Source of the DNA: Bacillus sp. FJAT-29814
GTDB lineage: Bacteria > Bacillota > Bacilli > Bacillales > Cytobacillaceae
DNA length: 64,000 bases
Direction of reading: 5' to 3'
NCBI RefSeq assembly: GCF_001510715.1
Contig: NZ_LMTJ01000010.1
Coordinates: 181,414-245,413 of the forward strand
The notes beneath the pieces were generated by a model. That model was not told the DNA's origin and did no database searches. It was given only the letters and a program-made list of their open reading frames with translations. Positions 45,025 to 52,020 of the stretch are shown piece after piece. The translations under genes were made by a program, and so were the position numbers. Each line of letters opens with the position of its first letter. The stretch's first letter is position 1.

Positions 45025-45034
45025 GACTTAGTTC

Positions 45035-45571
45035 CTAAAATAACTGTATATCCGTGATACAAGTAGCGTCATTTTTAAAAGTAGAAATCTCTGATTCTGC
45101 TTTTTTATCATCATGTGTAATCTTAATCTGATAAGTTTTGTCACGTGGGAGCCAAAAATCGATAAATCCGTTAGCTTGTGATGTAACAGTTTTGTCTACG
45201 ACCACGTTCCCATCATTATCTTCAATATAAATATCAAACTCTTCATTTGCCAGTTCTCCTTGACAACCTGTCAAGCTATGATTCGTTCAAGGATGGGTTT
45301 GTTTGTCATAAGGTGCAATCGATACAAAAAATTCGTCCTTCGGCAGCTCATAGATGGTTTCTTTGCCTGCTTTATCCGTTACAATAAGCTGCTGCGAGGT
45401 AATTGAAGCATTTTCGGCTTTTAAATTCCGTACACTATAATCACTAACCAATTCCTTGACATCACCTGGCTTCGTTTCATTTCCAGATGTTGTCTGGTCA
45501 GAGCTATCTTCGGAGCATGCAGCCAGCAAACTGGAAGCCAACAATAGCGCTGTAATGAGTTTCAACTTCAT
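45035..45571 (-). CDS. cueP: CueP-like lipoprotein, selenoprotein candidate (TGA at first conserved Cys)
   Basis: One continuous 178-codon frame interrupted only by TGA at codon 95 (45287-45289). Residues 1-20 are a lipoprotein signal peptide (LLAACS). The fold matches CueP: PKDEFFVSIAPYDKQTHP, then TGA, then TNHSLTGCQGEL, then QANGFIDFWLPRDKTYQIKI and NDATCITDIQL. CueP proteins have Cys at the TGA position (THxCxxHSLxxCxGEL), the second Cys 8 residues later and the third near the C-terminus; both later Cys are present. The stem-loop CUUGACA-GGU-UGUCAAG starts exactly 11 nt after the UGA. Role expected: extracytoplasmic copper binding or redox. Ordinary annotation would give two fragments. 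Confidence 0.87.
45259..45275 (-). promoter_or_regulatory. SECIS element of the cueP-like gene
   Basis: 17-nt perfect hairpin: 7-bp stem CUUGACA/UGUCAAG with apical loop GGU (45266-45268). It starts 11 nt after the UGA, and the GGU occupies positions +19 to +21. From memory, E. coli fdhF has a 17-nt minimal upper stem-loop at an 11-nt distance and GGU in its loop, so the geometry is the same. Confidence 0.85.
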
Positions 45572-45803
45572 GGTATGGATTCACCTCTTTGTTATTTACT
45601 ATACTCTCCTATAGTATACTATATAAAATCTTGATTCCCTGCTTTCTCAAGATGTTTCACAATTTATTCGAAATTACATTGGCGCCTGCCTAAAACAACG
45701 GCCTTCCAAAGCTAAGAAAATGAACGATTTATAATTTCATGAGCATATCGTTAGAAGCATTATCTCAAAATAATATAATGAGATTTGGAAGGAGTTGTTG
45801 AAA

Positions 45804-46529
45804 TTGGCACAATCATTAAAAGGAAAAGTAGCGTTTATCACTGGTGCTGGGAAAGGCATTGGCAAGGCAGCGGCCTTGGCGTTAGCTAATGAAGGCGTAA
45901 ACATCGGTTTGCTTGCCAGAACAGAGGCTGATTTAAAGAAAGTGGCAAGCGAAGTAGAAGGTTTGGGGGTAAAGGTAGCTTATGCGGCAGTGGATATTGC
46001 ATCCCAAGAGGATGTCGATCAAGCTGTGAAAAAACTGACGGAAGCAATCGGAACTGCCGACATTCTGATTAACAATGCCGGCATTGGAGGATTTGCTAAA
46101 TTATTGGAAATGGATCCGCAAGAATGGAAGAGAATTATTGATGTCAACTTGATGGGTACCTATTATGTAACCCGTGCGGTTCTGCCGCAATTAATTGAAA
46201 AAAATCGCGGCGACATTATTAATATTTCGTCTACAAATGGATTAAACGGGGCTGCCACCTCCAGTGCCTATAGTGCATCCAAATTTGGCGTCATCGGTTT
46301 AACGGAATCATTGGCGCAGGAAGTCAGAAGAAATAATATCCGGGTCACCGCCCTAACCCCGAGCACCGTGGCGACGGAACTAGCGATAAAAACAAATCTA
46401 ATCGCTGAAAACAATGATGAAAAATACATGCAGCCGGAAGACATTGCTGAATTCATCGTTTCTCAATTAAAATTGCATCCACGTATTTATGTGAAAACTG
46501 CAAGCATGCTGGCGACGAATCCGTTTTAA
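45804..46529 (+). CDS. 3-oxoacyl-ACP-reductase-like SDR
   Basis: About 241 residues of a classical SDR. TTG start at 45804 ([19 protein letters not shown]), with GGAAGGAG 9 nt upstream. NNAGIGGF, catalytic Ser in INISSTNG, and YSASKFG with Tyr and Lys are all present. It resembles FabG-type 3-ketoacyl-ACP reductases found as extra copies in Bacillus; substrate not certain. Monocistronic, followed by a terminator. Confidence 0.9.
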   Translation: MAQSLKGKVAFITGAGKGIGKAAALALANEGVNIGLLARTEADLKKVASEVEGLGVKVAYAAVDIASQEDVDQAVKKLTEAIGTADILINNAGIGGFAKLLEMDPQEWKRIIDVNLMGTYYVTRAVLPQLIEKNRGDIINISSTNGLNGAATSSAYSASKFGVIGLTESLAQEVRRNNIRVTALTPSTVATELAIKTNLIAENNDEKYMQPEDIAEFIVSQLKLHPRIYVKTASMLATNPF

Positions 46530-46551
46530 TCTTAATCTTATGTTGCAATGT

Positions 46552-46585
46552 AAAAGGGCTCTCACATTTAAGGAGGGCCCTTTAT
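46552..46585 (+). terminator. Terminator after the SDR gene
   Basis: Arms AAAGGGC / GCCCTTT with an intervening loop, then TATAATC. Confidence 0.6.
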
Positions 46586-46593
46586 AATCAACA

Positions 46594-46782
46594 TTATCCA
46601 TTTTCAACCGCGCTTAAACCATCGTTATTGTACAACTCTAATTGCTGCCGTAGCTCCGATATGTACCGCATCATGGCAATTCTGACGACTGAGGGATAGT
46701 ACCGATTGTTTAGCTCATGTTCACATTCTTCCAAATCCATTTGCTTTACTGCCATCACTTTTGATAATTCTTCCGCGCTCAT
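46594..46782 (-). CDS. Small hypothetical protein (62 aa)
   Basis: 62 residues, mostly helical and acidic (ELSKVMAVKQMDLEECEHELNNRYY), ending LYNNDGLSAVENG. A good ribosome binding site GGGAGAGGAAATC precedes the ATG, which supports translation. No family recognised. Convergent with the SDR gene. Confidence 0.6.
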   Translation of the reverse strand: MSAEELSKVMAVKQMDLEECEHELNNRYYPSVVRIAMMRYISELRQQLELYNNDGLSAVENG

Positions 46783-46939
46783 AGATTTCCTCTCCCTACC
46801 TATCTATCTTTATACCTACAGGATAGTCATTTATTTCATAGTTTATACAGACTGATGTAAAACAGGTACCTTGCCGCAAGGTAACATTAAGTCTGATAAA
46901 AACGTCTAAAAATATAAATCGGTAATTGGTGGTGGTTAT

Positions 46940-47437
46940 GTGAGAAAGCGAAATCTCTATGTCATGATCATATTATTAGTTGTGTTTATAATTGGAGTGG
47001 TTGGCCAGCAATTTGATGATTTTTATCTAGCAAAAAAGATAAATGTAAATGGATTGGAATTATTTATGAAAGAAAAAGAAGTGACTGAATTATTCGGGGA
47101 AGAGGACCCGGAAGAATCCTATTGTATGGGATGTGGACCAGATATGAATTATAAAAAATTGGGCTTATTTGCCCGGCTTTCTGAGACCAAACACTATATC
47201 AAAAGCATTAAAATTACCAATTCCACCTATGACCTCTTAAGTATAAAACCAAATCAAAAAATATCAACAGCGCAAAAGCTTCTAAAAGATATGGGATTTA
47301 CAATAGTAGAAAAAGATCATAGAAGACAAGTGTACCAGAAAAAAAGGTTAATTTTTCGATTGTTCATCGATCAAGGGATTATAACTAGCGCTCAAGTGGA
47401 ATATCAAGTAAAAAAAGATAACAATATTATTTATTGA
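46940..47437 (+). CDS. Membrane-anchored hypothetical protein
   Basis: 165 residues. GTG start with GGTGG upstream. One N-terminal membrane anchor (about residues 5-22), then an extracytoplasmic domain with a paired-cysteine motif YCMGCGPD (about residue 62) and alternating beta/helix pattern. No family recognised. Monocistronic. Confidence 0.75.
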   Translation: MRKRNLYVMIILLVVFIIGVVGQQFDDFYLAKKINVNGLELFMKEKEVTELFGEEDPEESYCMGCGPDMNYKKLGLFARLSETKHYIKSIKITNSTYDLLSIKPNQKISTAQKLLKDMGFTIVEKDHRRQVYQKKRLIFRLFIDQGIITSAQVEYQVKKDNNIIY

Positions 47438-47530
47438 TTAGAAATGGTTTTGATATTAAAACATGCTGTTGGGTTTTCTCCATGATTTTGTATAAAATAA
47501 AAGAGAAAATAAAATAGAAAAGGTGAGGAC

Positions 47531-48892
47531 ATGAGTCAATTATCTGAGATTTTAGCAAAAAATCATGAGCAAAATGTCGAAGAATTAAAAGAGTTACTTC
47601 GAATTCCCAGCGTCAGCTCCTTGTCTGAGCATAAGCAGGATATTCAAACGGCAGCTTCATGGATTGCCAATAAGTTAGAAAGCATTGGCATGGAGCATGT
47701 GGAAATCGTCCAAACAAACGGCCATCCAATTATTTATGCCGACTGGCTTCATCAGGAAAATGCCCCGACTGTTTTAGTATACGGGCATTATGACGTCCAA
47801 CCGGTTGACCCTGTTCATTTATGGGAAACCCCACCGTTTGAGCCAACCATTCGCGACGAAAAGATCTACGCCAGAGGGGCGACAGACGACAAAGGACAAA
47901 CATTTTTACATATCAAAGCAGTAGAAACATTGCTGGGACTAAATGAAAAACTGCCGGTGAACGTCAAGTTTTGTATCGAAGGGGAAGAAGAAATCGGAAG
48001 CCCTCATTTACCAGGGTTCTTATCCGAGAATAAAGAAAAACTGGCTTGTGATGTGGTCGTGATTTCCGATTCTGATATGTGGGACAGAGGAGTTCCTGCC
48101 ATTACCTATTCTTTAAGAGGCCTGTGTGCACTGGAATTTACTCTTAAAACAGCCAATTCTGATTTGCATTCCGGAATGTTCGGCGGTGGCGTCCAGAACG
48201 CCAACCACCTTTTAGTACAGCTGCTTTCCACTTTGCATGATGAAAATGGAAAAGTAAATGTGGCTCATTTTTACGATGATGTTGAGGAACTGACAGATTT
48301 TGAAAAGGAACAAATAAAAGCGTTAGGCTTTGATGAAGAAAAATTAAAAAAACAGCTAGGGTTAACTGAGTTAACAGGAGGAGAGAACAACTATCCTTAT
48401 CCTGAAAAAATCAGTTCTCGGCCAACGTTGGAAATTAACGGTTTATGGGGCGGATTCCAGGGCGAAGGGACAAAAACAGTCATTCCAAACGAAGCCCATG
48501 CCAAAATCACCTGCCGTCTCGTGCACAATCAAAATCCTGAAAAGATTCAGCAGTTGATCAAGAAGCACTTGGAAGAACATGCGCCAAAAGGATGTAAGTT
48601 AGAAGTGACGCTTCAGGATACTGGTAATCCATTCTTGACGCCAATAGACAGCCCGATGATTCAAAAAGCGGCAGAAGCGTATGAAGAAGTATATGGACGT
48701 TCTCCAGTTTACAAACGGGAAGGCGGCTCGATTCCGATTGTATCTGATTTCAACCAGGCGTTGAATGCGCCAGTTGTGTTAATGGGCTTCGGTTTGCCGG
48801 ATGAAAACCTTCATGCTCCGAATGAACACTTTAATTTAGAGAACTTTGATAAAGGCATCTTGACGATTTGTTCGTTTTTAGAACGGCTCTAA
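47531..48892 (+). CDS. Dipeptidase / M20 metallopeptidase
   Basis: 453 residues. Zinc-ligand motifs: VYGHYDVQPVDP (His, Asp), ARGATDDKGQ (bridging Asp), EGEEEIGSP (catalytic and metal Glu), VISDSDMWD, and HAPNEHFNLENF near the C-terminus. The length and motifs match the M20 dipeptidase branch (cytosolic nonspecific dipeptidase/CNDP-like) that hydrolyses dipeptides in the cytoplasm. AAGGTGAGG ribosome binding site. Monocistronic, ending at strong terminators. Confidence 0.95.
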   Translation: MSQLSEILAKNHEQNVEELKELLRIPSVSSLSEHKQDIQTAASWIANKLESIGMEHVEIVQTNGHPIIYADWLHQENAPTVLVYGHYDVQPVDPVHLWETPPFEPTIRDEKIYARGATDDKGQTFLHIKAVETLLGLNEKLPVNVKFCIEGEEEIGSPHLPGFLSENKEKLACDVVVISDSDMWDRGVPAITYSLRGLCALEFTLKTANSDLHSGMFGGGVQNANHLLVQLLSTLHDENGKVNVAHFYDDVEELTDFEKEQIKALGFDEEKLKKQLGLTELTGGENNYPYPEKISSRPTLEINGLWGGFQGEGTKTVIPNEAHAKITCRLVHNQNPEKIQQLIKKHLEEHAPKGCKLEVTLQDTGNPFLTPIDSPMIQKAAEAYEEVYGRSPVYKREGGSIPIVSDFNQALNAPVVLMGFGLPDENLHAPNEHFNLENFDKGILTICSFLERL

Positions 48893-48900
48893 TTCATCAA

Positions 48901-48957
48901 AAAAAGAGGGAGTGATCCCTCTTGCGCTGCCGAATTACATTCGGTAGCTTTTTTTTG
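48901..48957 (+). terminator. Double terminator after the dipeptidase
   Basis: First hairpin AGAGGGA-GTGA-TCCCTCT (48904-48921), second GCTGCCGAA/TTCGGTAGC followed by eight T residues. The first hairpin sequence recurs at 49541. Confidence 0.85.
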
Positions 48958-49037
48958 GCTATTTTTAAAAATTGCTACAAATCATAGGGTTTATACACAT
49001 TAAGAAAGTATCTAAACACAGCTGTCATGAGTTGTAA

Positions 49038-49490
49038 ATGTTTCATAAGACCGCCTCATGACGTGTCAGAGGAAAAAATTCAGCCGACCGCGTCATGGGA
49101 CTGATCTCCATGACGCATCAGAGGGGAAAATCCAGTCGACCGCGTCATGGGACTGATCTCCATGACGCGTCAGAGGGAAAAATTCAGTTGACCACGTCAT
49201 GGGACTGATCTCCATGACGCAACAGAGGGAAAAATTCAGCTGAACGCGTTATGGGACTGATCTTCATGACACAACAGAGGGGAAAATTCAGCTGAACGCG
49301 TCATGGGACTGATCTCCATGACGCGTCAGAGGGGAAAATTCAGTTGACCGTGTCATGGGACTGATCTCCATGACGCATCAGAGGGAAAAATCTAGTCGAC
49401 CGCGTCATGGGACTGATCTCCATGACGCATCAGAGGGGAAAATCCTATCGAACGCGACATGAGACTGCCGCCCATGACGTATCAGAGTCT
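49038..49490. repeat. Tandem hairpin array 2, 52-bp period
   Basis: Eight units beginning at 49091, 49143, 49195, 49247, 49299, 49351, 49403 and 49455 (exactly 52 bp apart), plus a degenerate leading unit near 49038. Each has arms GCGTCATG / CATGACGC around GGACTGATCTC and an A-rich linker (GAGGGGAAAA). Most deviations are G-T wobbles or single arm mismatches. No spacers differ like CRISPR spacers. Confidence 0.88.
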
Positions 49491-49540
49491 CAGAAGCTGA
49501 TATAAGAATTGCCGAGAAAAATACATTCTCTCGACAATCT

Positions 49541-49566
49541 AGAGGGAGTGATCCCTCTTTTTTTTA
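49541..49566. terminator. Second copy of the AGAGGGA terminator
   Basis: AGAGGGA-GTGA-TCCCTCT followed by eight T residues; identical in stem and loop to the first hairpin at 48904. It is immediately after the 52-bp array and also lies at the 3' end of the convergent HNH gene. Confidence 0.75.
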
Positions 49567-49854
49567 CCTTTTCCGGCCTTTCCGGTCATTAGATTTTTTG
49601 ATTTTCATTAGTTTTGTCGGAGGCTGCTTGCGGATCCATTTGATAAAACGGGCAAGCTGATCATCCGTCTGCAAGTCTTTAATCGTTGTCAGTCTTGCAG
49701 CAATTTCCTCATTCGTATACAGGGCATGAATTTGCTTGTGACACGGGATGCAGAGGTTGGCCGTAGCCCCGAAGGTCCCGCCCATTTCCTTTGGAAGCAA
49801 GTGATGGACAGTGGTTTCAACCTCAGTTCGTCCGCATAGTTCACATGTGTCCAT
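49564..49854 (-). CDS. HNH endonuclease family protein
   Basis: 96 residues with an HNH-type nuclease motif and zinc-binding cysteine pairs: CELCGR at residues 4-9, HHLLPKEMGG (catalytic His) and NLCIPCHKQIH. Basic C-terminal tail (KIKKSNDRKGRKR) suits nucleic-acid binding. Its stop is 3 bp from the convergent repeat region. Standalone small HNH proteins are often of unknown biological role. Starts 6 bp past the end of the neighbouring AhpD-like gene, so cotranscription is likely. Confidence 0.88.
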   Translation of the reverse strand: MDTCELCGRTEVETTVHHLLPKEMGGTFGATANLCIPCHKQIHALYTNEEIAARLTTIKDLQTDDQLARFIKWIRKQPPTKLMKIKKSNDRKGRKR

Positions 49855-49860
49855 TAGAAA

Positions 49861-50226
49861 TTACTGTTTAAGCTGATTTAACTCATGCATGCATTCTTGA
49901 ACCAAAGTGACCCCCTGGCTCATGGCGGCCCCTCCGCCAAACGCAGCGGTTACACCAACGGTTTCCAGGATTTCCTCTTCGGAACACCCCTGATCCAAAC
50001 AGCCTTTTGTGTGATAGATGATGCAATATTCGTCCTGAGAATACAAGCTAATTCCTAACGCAATTAACTGCTTTTGCTTTTGGGACAAAACTCCTTCTTG
50101 AAAGCAAGCTTCAGTGAACGCATTAAATTTCTCGGCAAGATGAGGCATCTTTTTCGTAAAGGACCCTAACCCTTCTTTATAATGGTGTAACGCTGACTCA
50201 GTAGAATTTCCTGCTTGGTATTCCAT
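49861..50226 (-). CDS. Carboxymuconolactone decarboxylase / AhpD-like protein
   Basis: 121 residues of the CMD/AhpD family: [38 protein letters not shown], in which CxxYHTKxC replaces the usual CxxC-x3-H. Family members are peroxide-linked redox proteins. It has AGGAGC upstream. The neighbouring PadR gene is divergent. Confidence 0.88.
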   Translation of the reverse strand: MEYQAGNSTESALHHYKEGLGSFTKKMPHLAEKFNAFTEACFQEGVLSQKQKQLIALGISLYSQDEYCIIYHTKGCLDQGCSEEEILETVGVTAAFGGGAAMSQGVTLVQECMHELNQLKQ

Positions 50227-50350
50227 ATTGATCCTGCTCCTTATGTTGTGATTTAAAATCCAAACTTATTATTTCCAAACAGTGCCTGAATAGTCATATT
50301 GCTTCATAGCATACTCCATTCTTTTCAGTAAAAAAATGTATAAATAATAG

Positions 50351-50379
50351 TTGACATTATTTGGTTAAAATCATAAAAT
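50351..50379 (+). promoter_or_regulatory. SigA-type promoter of the padR operon
   Basis: TTGACA (50351-50356), exactly 17 nt, then TAAAAT (50374-50379). The predicted start site is about 50386, inside the operator palindrome. Confidence 0.8.
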
Positions 50380-50383
50380 AAAA

Positions 50384-50401
50384 ATATCCAAATTTGGATA
50401 T
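50384..50401 (+). promoter_or_regulatory. PadR operator 1
   Basis: Perfect 18-bp palindrome ATATCCAAATTTGGATAT at the predicted transcription start. The same palindrome recurs before the next gene. Confidence 0.85.
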
Positions 50402-50421
50402 ACGAAATTGGAGGTTATCTA

Positions 50422-50943
50422 ATGTCAGAATTGGTTATTTTGGGCTTGTTAAAAATAAAGCCGATGCATGGGTATGAAATCCAGACGATCATCCAGGAAA
50501 GCAAAATTGATGACTGGGCAAACCTGTTATCCGGTTCGATTTATTATTCCATCTCTAAATTGGAGAAAGAAGGATTAATTGAACCTTTCAAAGAAGAACG
50601 GACGGGATCAAGGATAAGGGTAATTTATAAAATCACCAAGGAGGGAGAAGATCGGCACTTTGAACTGTTAAAAGAAAACCTGGCTGGGAAACCCCATTCC
50701 TTGAAATCAGATTTTATGCTGGCGTTGTCCATGATTCACCATCTCGATAAAAATACGGCCATTTCGATTCTTAAACAAAATCTCATGAATGTCATCAAAC
50801 TTAGAGACGAGTGGGTTGCAAGAAAACAGGCTGCTAGTGAGTCGAAAGGGTCCAATCCACTGATGTTATTAACGTTTGAAAGCAGCATAGAGATTTTGAA
50901 TATCGATATAAAAACACTAGAAAAAGCAATTGAGTTGATATAA
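50422..50943 (+). CDS. PadR-family transcriptional regulator
   Basis: 173 residues. N-terminal winged helix: LVILGLLKIKPMHGYEIQTIIQES, then SGSIYYSISKLEKEGLIEPF, and a C-terminal helical dimerisation domain with DEWVARKQAAS. PadR regulators repress adjacent detoxification or efflux genes until a ligand binds. The palindrome ATATCCAAATTTGGATAT lies at its own promoter and again before the hydrolase gene, strongly implying autoregulation and control of that gene. Confidence 0.93.
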   Translation: MSELVILGLLKIKPMHGYEIQTIIQESKIDDWANLLSGSIYYSISKLEKEGLIEPFKEERTGSRIRVIYKITKEGEDRHFELLKENLAGKPHSLKSDFMLALSMIHHLDKNTAISILKQNLMNVIKLRDEWVARKQAASESKGSNPLMLLTFESSIEILNIDIKTLEKAIELI

Positions 50944-50954
50944 TTTTTTTAAAC

Positions 50955-50976
50955 GAATATCCAAATTTGGATATTC
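50955..50976 (+). promoter_or_regulatory. PadR operator 2
   Basis: Same core ATATCCAAATTTGGATAT as operator 1, flanked by GA and TC to give a 22-bp palindrome. It lies between the padR stop and the hydrolase start. Confidence 0.85.
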
Positions 50977-51007
50977 AAATTAAACTATAAAAGGAGAGCG
51001 AAATAAA

Positions 51008-51988
51008 ATGAATATATTAGCTAAAACTAGAAAAATAACTGGAGAAAACAGTATTGTAACTATGGAAAAAGTAATGATTGGCGGGGTAAAGCAGTCGATT
51101 ATGATTCGGGGAGAAAATCGGGACAATCCGGTTCTGCTCATGGTTCATGGCGGACCGGGCCAAAGTGAAATCTATCTTTCCCATATGCTCAATGGTCCGC
51201 TTGAAAAGCATTTCACCATTGTCAATTGGGACCAAAGGGGAGCGGCAAAATCCTATTCCATGGACGTTAAGCCTGAGCATATGACGCTGGCCCAATTACA
51301 TGCCGATGGTGAAGAAGTGATTCAATATGTCAGGAATAAATTAAATAAACCGCAAGAAAAGTTTTATCTTCACGGTCATTCGTTCGGGACGATATTGGGG
51401 ATGCTAATGGCGAAAAAATACCCGGAATATTTTCATGCCTATATTGGAACGGCCCAAGTGGTAGGTTTGTTAGACAATCTTATTACATCTTACGATTGGA
51501 CGATGAAGAAGGCAAAGGAGCTAGGAAATCAAAAAGCAATAGACGAGTTAGAACAAATCGGAAGACCGCCATTTAACAATTTTAGTAAAGGGCTGTGGAA
51601 GTATTCGGTCTGGTTAGCTAAGTTTGGCGGGAAAATGTACAACAGCCAGGGAACGGAAATATTTAAAGGGATTTTTTCAGCTCCGGAATATAGTTTGCTT
51701 GATAAATTAAAGTTCTTTCGAGGCTCATTTTTTAGCGTAAAGCACCTGCATCAAGAATTACTTCAAACCAACTTAAAAGAAATCGTTACCTCCATCGACA
51801 TCCCTGTCTATTTCTTCTTAGGAAAACATGATTATTCTGCACCACATGCACTAGCACATGAATATTTCCAGCTATTAAAGGCGCCAAGCAAGGAATTAAT
51901 CTGGTTTGAAAAATCAGGTCATATGCCGCAATTTGAAGAAAGCTCCAGGTATGTTGAAGAATTATCGAATATTACAAAAAGGCAATAA
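51008..51988 (+). CDS. Alpha/beta hydrolase, proline-iminopeptidase-like
   Basis: 326 residues. Oxyanion motif MVHGGPGQSE, nucleophile elbow GHSFGT (catalytic Ser), catalytic Asp in KHDYSAP, and C-terminal His in KSGHMPQFEE. HGGPG is typical of the proline iminopeptidase/epoxide-hydrolase branch. AAAGGAGAG precedes the ATG. It is downstream of the padR gene under its operator, so it is probably induced by a compound sensed by the regulator. Confidence 0.92.
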   Translation: MNILAKTRKITGENSIVTMEKVMIGGVKQSIMIRGENRDNPVLLMVHGGPGQSEIYLSHMLNGPLEKHFTIVNWDQRGAAKSYSMDVKPEHMTLAQLHADGEEVIQYVRNKLNKPQEKFYLHGHSFGTILGMLMAKKYPEYFHAYIGTAQVVGLLDNLITSYDWTMKKAKELGNQKAIDELEQIGRPPFNNFSKGLWKYSVWLAKFGGKMYNSQGTEIFKGIFSAPEYSLLDKLKFFRGSFFSVKHLHQELLQTNLKEIVTSIDIPVYFFLGKHDYSAPHALAHEYFQLLKAPSKELIWFEKSGHMPQFEESSRYVEELSNITKRQ

Positions 51989-51992
51989 AATG

Positions 51993-52018
51993 AAGGAAGC
52001 AGACGACTCTGCTTCTTT
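51993..52018 (+). terminator. Terminator after the PadR-controlled hydrolase
   Basis: Arms GAAGCAGA / TCTGCTTC with a 4-nt loop, followed by TTTCACT; shared with the convergent regulator gene. Confidence 0.7.
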
Positions 52019-52020
52019 CA

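Noticed and set aside
44739-45026. 95-residue open frame with repeated MSAGSSSADKT
   Set aside because: It is the translation of the 51-bp hairpin array, open only because the period is a multiple of three; no ribosome binding site or homology.
45035-45571. Reading the cueP-like gene as a pseudogene with a nonsense mutation
   Set aside because: The stop is TGA exactly on a conserved Cys, a SECIS-like hairpin follows at the canonical distance, no other lesions exist, and a second Cys-to-TGA gene lies nearby; the pseudogene reading stays possible until Sec genes are shown.
49038-49490. CRISPR-like appearance of the 52-bp periodic array
   Set aside because: The intervening sequence is the same from unit to unit, repeats are palindromic over most of their length, and no cas genes are present, so it is not a CRISPR array.
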